Assembly: GCA_020217065.1 (NCBI GenBank) | Contig: JAIWOB010000148.1 | Coordinates: forward strand, 1-10,000 | DNA length: 10,000 bases | Origin: Chloroflexota bacterium | GTDB lineage: Bacteria; Chloroflexota; Anaerolineae; Anaerolineales; Villigracilaceae | Direction of reading: 5' to 3' | In this document: positions 6,442 to 10,000 of the stretch, piece by piece | How the letters are laid out: every line of letters starts with the position of its first letter | Numbering within the stretch: the first letter of the stretch is position 1 | Made by a program: the position numbers and the translations under genes | Notes under the pieces: generated by a model | The model's database searches: none | What the model saw: the letters and a program-made list of their open reading frames with translations, nothing else | Told to the model about the DNA's origin: nothing

Positions 6442-6881
6442 GCCTGCTGAAACCCAACATCAAGACCCCCTACCACATTGACTTTGAATGGTGGAAAAAA
6501 AGCGAGCGCAACTGGCACGTCTTTCTCCGCTCCCTTCTATGCCAGGAACACCAGGAAGTCTTTACAGAAGCGGAAGAAGGCGGAATGATAGACTGGGTTG
6601 ACCCGCAAACCGCAGAGGTAAAACAAGTGGACGGCGTGCAGCATACGCTCATGAGCCATTGCGCTTTGTTGCCTGAATTCCTTGATTCACGCACCGCCCT
6701 GGTTGAAGCGGTTTTTCGGGTTTTCCTCGCCAACGGCAACGTCCCCATGTCCGCCGAAGACCTTTCCAAACGGCTGGACAGACCCGCCGACACCATCCTG
6801 CGCACGATTTCAAGCCCGCGCGTCTACCGGGGGCTCAGACCGTATCTTGGAACCTCCCTCCCGGAAACCGAGGAGGAGTAA
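6438..6881 (+). CDS. Small uncharacterised protein coupled to the preceding gene
   Basis: The 147 aa product has no signal peptide or membrane helix and no family that I can name. The N-terminal part (11-38) is rich in aromatic residues, with YHIDFEWWKK (12-21) and NWHVFLRSLLC (25-35), followed by an acidic turn. The C-terminal part (84-136) reads as a winged-helix-like segment: helix ALVEAVFRVFL (87-97), then VPMSAEDLSKRL (102-113), a likely recognition helix from PADTILRTI (116-124), and a closing YRGLRPYL. The protein ends in an acidic tail, ETEEE. The start codon sits in the ATGA that contains the stop of the preceding gene, so translation is likely coupled. The segment resembles the C-terminal unit of the larger partner, which suggests that both touch DNA or RNA, or each other. 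That is inference. No terminator is evident before the tRNA gene 43 bases on. Confidence 0.77.
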   Translation: MSLLKPNIKTPYHIDFEWWKKSERNWHVFLRSLLCQEHQEVFTEAEEGGMIDWVDPQTAEVKQVDGVQHTLMSHCALLPEFLDSRTALVEAVFRVFLANGNVPMSAEDLSKRLDRPADTILRTISSPRVYRGLRPYLGTSLPETEEE

Positions 6882-6924
6882 AATCAACGTTGCGGTAAAA
6901 TTGCAGCGGCGCCTTTCAATAAAC

Positions 6925-6999
6925 GCCTCTATAGCTTAATGGACAAAGCAACGGTCTTCTAAACCGTCGATCCAGGTTCGATTCCTGGTAGAGGCGCCA
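6925..6999 (+). tRNA. trnR-UCU: tRNA-Arg (anticodon UCU), CCA encoded
   Basis: The full cloverleaf can be drawn. The acceptor stem pairs 6925-6931 with 6989-6995 (7 of 7). The D stem GCTT (6934-6937) pairs with AAGC (6946-6949). The anticodon stem ACGGT (6951-6955) pairs with ACCGT (6963-6967) around the loop CTTCTAA, anticodon TCT at 6958-6960. The T stem CCAGG (6972-6976) pairs with CCTGG (6984-6988) around TTCGATT. The discriminator is G6996 and CCA (6997-6999) is encoded. It reads AGA and AGG codons. No disruption or attachment-site duplication is seen. Confidence 0.97.
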
Positions 7000-7081
7000 T
7001 GGAAAAAATCCGCGCGGCGCGCAAAACGGTTCGTCCATTATCGGTGGCGGAAGCGCGGAATTAAAACAAGGAGCAGGAAGC

Positions 7082-7480
7082 ATGCCCACAGTCGTCCGTA
7101 AATCGAACGCAATCCTGATGGAAAAACGCCGCGAGATGATACATGCGGTGAGTTGGCAGGTGCGCGCCAGCGTTTGGAGCCCGCCAACCGACGTTTATGA
7201 AACTGAAAAAACCTATGTTGCGAGGGTGGAAATCGCTGGAATGCGCGAAGAAGACTTCGAAGTCATCGTGCAAAACAACACTTTACTGGTGTCGGGTTTT
7301 CGCCCCGACCATACGGAACGGCGCGCCTATCAACAAATGGAAATTCGTTTCGGCAAGTTTTCCACCTCAGTTCATTTGCCGGGACCGGTCAACACCGAAC
7401 AGGCGCACGCTGAATACAAAGACGGCTTTCTAACCGTCGTCATCCCCAAGGCGGCGCCCAGCCAAGTTAAGGTGAAGTGA
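7082..7480 (+). CDS. hsp20: Hsp20/alpha-crystallin family small heat-shock protein
   Basis: This is an ATP-independent holdase that binds unfolding proteins as an oligomer in the cytoplasm. The 132 aa product has a short, basic N-terminal arm (1-30). The alpha-crystallin domain (about 32-124) begins with SPPTDVYE (33-40) and contains [13 protein letters not shown] (49-61). It carries the conserved AxxxDGxL...IP pattern (Ala110, Asp114, Gly115, Leu117, Ile121-Pro122). A short tail ends in VKVK, which can serve as the family's I-x-I-type tail contact (Val129-Val131). AAGGAG (7068-7073), 8 bases upstream, supports the start. An internal Met13 is possible but has no such site. Lon starts 4 bases after the stop, so client holding and degradation are encoded together. 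No CIRCE or other heat-shock operator is visible upstream. Confidence 0.93.
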   Translation: MPTVVRKSNAILMEKRREMIHAVSWQVRASVWSPPTDVYETEKTYVARVEIAGMREEDFEVIVQNNTLLVSGFRPDHTERRAYQQMEIRFGKFSTSVHLPGPVNTEQAHAEYKDGFLTVVIPKAAPSQVKVK

Positions 7481-7484
7481 AATC

Positions 7485-10000
7485 ATGCCCGCAGAACGTT
7501 GGCAAGCCGGTATCAACCCTTTCGCTCACATCCTGGGTGAAAACGAAGAAGAATTGTTAAAGGTGGCGATGTTATCCTCGCTTTCCCATTCGACGAACAG
7601 CCAGGAAGCAGCGCCCGCGTCAAATCAGGAAGGAAAGACCGAAGGGCAAAAATATCCTGAGGTATTGCCGATTCTCCCTTTACGCGGGGTGGTTGTCTAT
7701 CCAAATACCGCCGTCCCGTTGACGGTGGGGCAGCCTCGCTCCATCAAACTTGTGGACGACGTGGTGGCAGGCGACAAACTCGTCGGACTGGTCGCCGCGC
7801 TCGACCCGGAAAAAGAAACGCCGGGAGCGGGCGAACTTTATCAAGTGGGAACCATCGCCACCGTGCATCGTCTACTGCGCGCGCCGGACGGCACAGTGCG
7901 CCTGCTGGTGCAAGGCATGGAACGCTTTCGAATCGCAGAGATTCTGGAAGAAGAGCCGTATCTGAAGGCGCGAATTGAACTCCTGCCTGAGATTGTGGAA
8001 GACACCCTCGAAACCAGCGCGCTGGCGCGCAACGCCCGCGACCAATTTCAACAGATTACGCAGATGATACCCTCCTTTCCGGAGGAGTTAGCGACTTCGA
8101 TTCTTTCCCTTGAAGACCCGCTTCAGACGGTTTACACCATCGCCAATTTCCAGCGCATTGAGTTGAAAGACGCGCAGGAAATTCTCGAAATTGATTCGGT
8201 GTACGAGAAATTAAAAAAACTCATCGGTTTGCTGGTGCGCGAAGCCGAAGTGCTGCAAATCGGGCAAAAGATTCAAAACGAGGCGCGCGGCGAAATCGAA
8301 AAAGTGCAGCGCGAATACTTCTTGCGCGAGCAAATGAAAGCCATCCAGCGCGAATTGGGCGACAAAGACGAGCAAGCCATCGAAGCCGAAGAGTTCCGCA
8401 AGAAAATCGAAGAAGCGAATATGCCCGAAGAAGCGTACAAACAGGCGAAACGGGAGTTGGAACGCCTCTCGCGTCTGCCCACCGCTTCCGCCGAATACGG
8501 CGTGATTCGCACTTACCTCGACTGGATGGTCTCGCTGCCCTGGTCAAAAGCCACCACAGACAATTTGGACATCGCCCACGCGCGTGAAATTCTCAACAAG
8601 GACCATCACGGACTGGAGGACGTAAAAGACCGCATCCTCGAATTCCTGGCGATTCGCAAACTGCGCCTCGACCGCAAAGACGAAGAAAAGAAAGAATCGG
8701 ACGACGCCATCCGCCGCGAGCGCGAGGGCGTGATTTTGTGCTTTGTAGGACCGCCCGGCGTGGGCAAAACTTCGCTGGGACAATCCATCGCCCGCGCGAT
8801 GGAACGCAAATTCATTCGCGCTTCGCTGGGCGGAGTGCGCGACGAAGCCGAAATTCGCGGACACCGCCGCACGTACATCGGCTCAATGCCCGGACGCATC
8901 CTGCAATCGCTGCGCCGCGTCGATTCCAAGAACCCCGTCTTTATGCTCGACGAGGTGGACAAACTCACCTACGACTTTCACGGCGACCCAGCCTCCGCCC
9001 TGCTGGAAGTGTTAGACCCGGAGCAAAACGCCGAATTCCGCGACAATTATCTCGAAGTCGCCTTCGACCTTTCTCAAGTTTTCTTCATCGCCACCGCCAA
9101 CACGCTGGAAACCATCCCTGGCCCGCTGCGCGACCGCATGGAAATCATCTTCCTTTCGGGCTACACCGAAAACGAAAAACTCGCCATTGCGCGCGGCTAT
9201 TTAATTCCGCGCCAAATCCGCGAAAACAGCCTGCGCGAGGAGGAGGTTTCCTTCACAGACGACGCGCTGCGGATGATTGTCCGCCAATACACGCGCGAAG
9301 CGGGAGTCCGCAATCTCGAACGCAAAATTGGCGCCATCTGCCGCAAGATAGGGACGAAAATTGCGGAAAAGGGCAGCGCCCAATTTGAGGTGACGCCTAA
9401 AGAAGTGGAGGAATACCTCGACCATCCGATTTACTTCGGAGCGGAAGAGCTCAACAAACGCACCTCCATTCCGGGCGTGGCGCCGGGACTGGCGTGGACT
9501 TCCTTCGGCGGCGACATTCTCTTTATCGAATCCACCGCCATGCCTGGCGGGCGCGGCTTCCAAATCACAGGGTCGGTTGGCAACGTCATGCAGGAATCCG
9601 CCCGCGCGGCTTTGTCGTATGTGCGTTCGCGCGCCGAATCGCTCAGTCTGCCAAACGAGTTCTTCAATAAATACGACATCCATCTTCACATTCCAGCCGG
9701 CGCGCAACCCAAAGACGGTCCTTCGGCGGGCGTCACGATGGCGACCTCGCTGGTTTCGCTCATTTCAGGGCGCAAAGTCAAGCCGCAAGTCGGGATGACC
9801 GGCGAGATTACGCTTCGAGGTCAGGTTTTGGCGGTTGGCGGAATCAAGGAAAAAATACTGGCGGCGCATCGCAACGGATTGACGACGGTCATTCTGCCAA
9901 AGCGCAACGAACAGGACCTCGACGACGTGCCGGAAGAAATTCGCAATTCGATGACGTTCATTTTCGCCGAATCGGTTGAAGATGTGTTGAACGCCGCGCT
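7485..10000 (+). CDS. lon: ATP-dependent protease LonA (runs off right edge)
   Basis: This cytoplasmic AAA+ protease unfolds and degrades damaged and regulatory proteins. The frame is open from ATG 7485 to the edge (838 codons). Domains in order are a variable N-terminal extension (1-56), the Lon substrate-binding domain (about 58-260, starting [17 protein letters not shown]), a coiled-coil helical region (about 270-340), the AAA+ module and the S16 protease domain (from about 640). In the AAA+ module, Walker A GPPGVGKT is at 422-429, the pore loop YIGSMPG starts at Tyr464, and Walker B has Asp489-Glu490. The catalytic dyad is present: Ser747 in PKDGPSAGV and Lys790 in GGIKEK, 43 residues apart as in E. 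coli Lon. A charged insert (about 398-417, [19 protein letters not shown]) precedes Walker A. AAGGTGA (7469-7475), inside the end of hsp20 and 9 bases before the ATG, supports this start. Met29 (7569) is an alternative with AAAGGTGG close by. Only the C-terminal end is missing. Confidence 0.96.
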   Translation, partial: MPAERWQAGINPFAHILGENEEELLKVAMLSSLSHSTNSQEAAPASNQEGKTEGQKYPEVLPILPLRGVVVYPNTAVPLTVGQPRSIKLVDDVVAGDKLVGLVAALDPEKETPGAGELYQVGTIATVHRLLRAPDGTVRLLVQGMERFRIAEILEEEPYLKARIELLPEIVEDTLETSALARNARDQFQQITQMIPSFPEELATSILSLEDPLQTVYTIANFQRIELKDAQEILEIDSVYEKLKKLIGLLVREAEVLQIGQKIQNEARGEIEKVQREYFLREQMKAIQRELGDKDEQAIEAEEFRKKIEEANMPEEAYKQAKRELERLSRLPTASAEYGVIRTYLDWMVSLPWSKATTDNLDIAHAREILNKDHHGLEDVKDRILEFLAIRKLRLDRKDEEKKESDDAIRREREGVILCFVGPPGVGKTSLGQSIARAMERKFIRASLGGVRDEAEIRGHRRTYIGSMPGRILQSLRRVDSKNPVFMLDEVDKLTYDFHGDPASALLEVLDPEQNAEFRDNYLEVAFDLSQVFFIATANTLETIPGPLRDRMEIIFLSGYTENEKLAIARGYLIPRQIRENSLREEEVSFTDDALRMIVRQYTREAGVRNLERKIGAICRKIGTKIAEKGSAQFEVTPKEVEEYLDHPIYFGAEELNKRTSIPGVAPGLAWTSFGGDILFIESTAMPGGRGFQITGSVGNVMQESARAALSYVRSRAESLSLPNEFFNKYDIHLHIPAGAQPKDGPSAGVTMATSLVSLISGRKVKPQVGMTGEITLRGQVLAVGGIKEKILAAHRNGLTTVILPKRNEQDLDDVPEEIRNSMTFIFAESVEDVLNAA

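Noticed and set aside
6925..6999. tRNA-Arg as an integration site for a mobile element
   Set aside because: No integrase, no duplicated 3' tRNA end and no composition change are seen nearby. The downstream genes are housekeeping hsp20 and lon.
7009..7059. Inverted repeat TCCGCGC/GCGCGGA between the tRNA and hsp20 as a heat-shock operator or terminator
   Set aside because: The arms are only 7 bases, 37 bases apart, with no T-run and no match to CIRCE. It is likely chance in GC-rich sequence.
8738..9388. Plus-strand 216-residue open frame inside lon
   Set aside because: It is a +1 or +2 shadow of the Lon AAA+ region. The Lon frame carries Walker A, Walker B and the catalytic residues without interruption.

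Overview
The window looks like an ordinary chromosomal segment of a bacterium of the phylum Chloroflexota, most likely class Anaerolineae. This is inferred from several things together. There is an Nfn/SudBA-type flavoprotein pair typical of anaerobes, a Tat-exported L,D-transpeptidase and a small haem lipoprotein. There is a palindromic intergenic repeat of a kind I recall from Anaerolineae genomes, and a gene pair I recognise only as conserved and uncharacterised. Base composition is moderately GC-rich and even, with no sign of phage, transposase, CRISPR array or recent island.

Left part (1-1522), minus strand. A truncated ccdA gene (thiol/electron transfer across the membrane) runs off the left edge. 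It lies downstream of a Tat-exported YkuD L,D-transpeptidase. A terminator-like hairpin separates the two, and a good sigma70-type promoter stands in front of the transpeptidase. Middle-left (1637-4044), plus strand. Two overlapping genes encode the FAD/[2Fe-2S] and FAD/[4Fe-4S] subunits of an NfnAB (ferredoxin:NADP oxidoreductase, SudBA-like) enzyme, closed by a strong stem-loop terminator. That terminator sits between convergent genes: the next gene, on the minus strand (4067-4522), encodes a monohaem c-type cytochrome lipoprotein. Its maturation could use CcdA-type reductant.

The 347-base gap 4523-4869 carries a palindromic dispersed repeat and then a promoter with a perfect TATAAT. This promoter drives a two-gene unit of unknown function (4870-6881). 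The first protein (523 aa) appears to be built from small beta domains and winged-helix-like segments. The second (147 aa) ends in a similar winged-helix-like segment and is joined to the first by an ATGA overlap. This pair is the least explained part of the window.

Right part (6925-10000), plus strand. A tRNA-Arg(UCU) gene is followed by a protein quality-control pair, an Hsp20 small heat-shock protein and a LonA protease. They are only 4 bases apart, and the lon ribosome-binding site lies inside the end of hsp20. Lon continues past the right edge, but all its catalytic residues are already inside the window.
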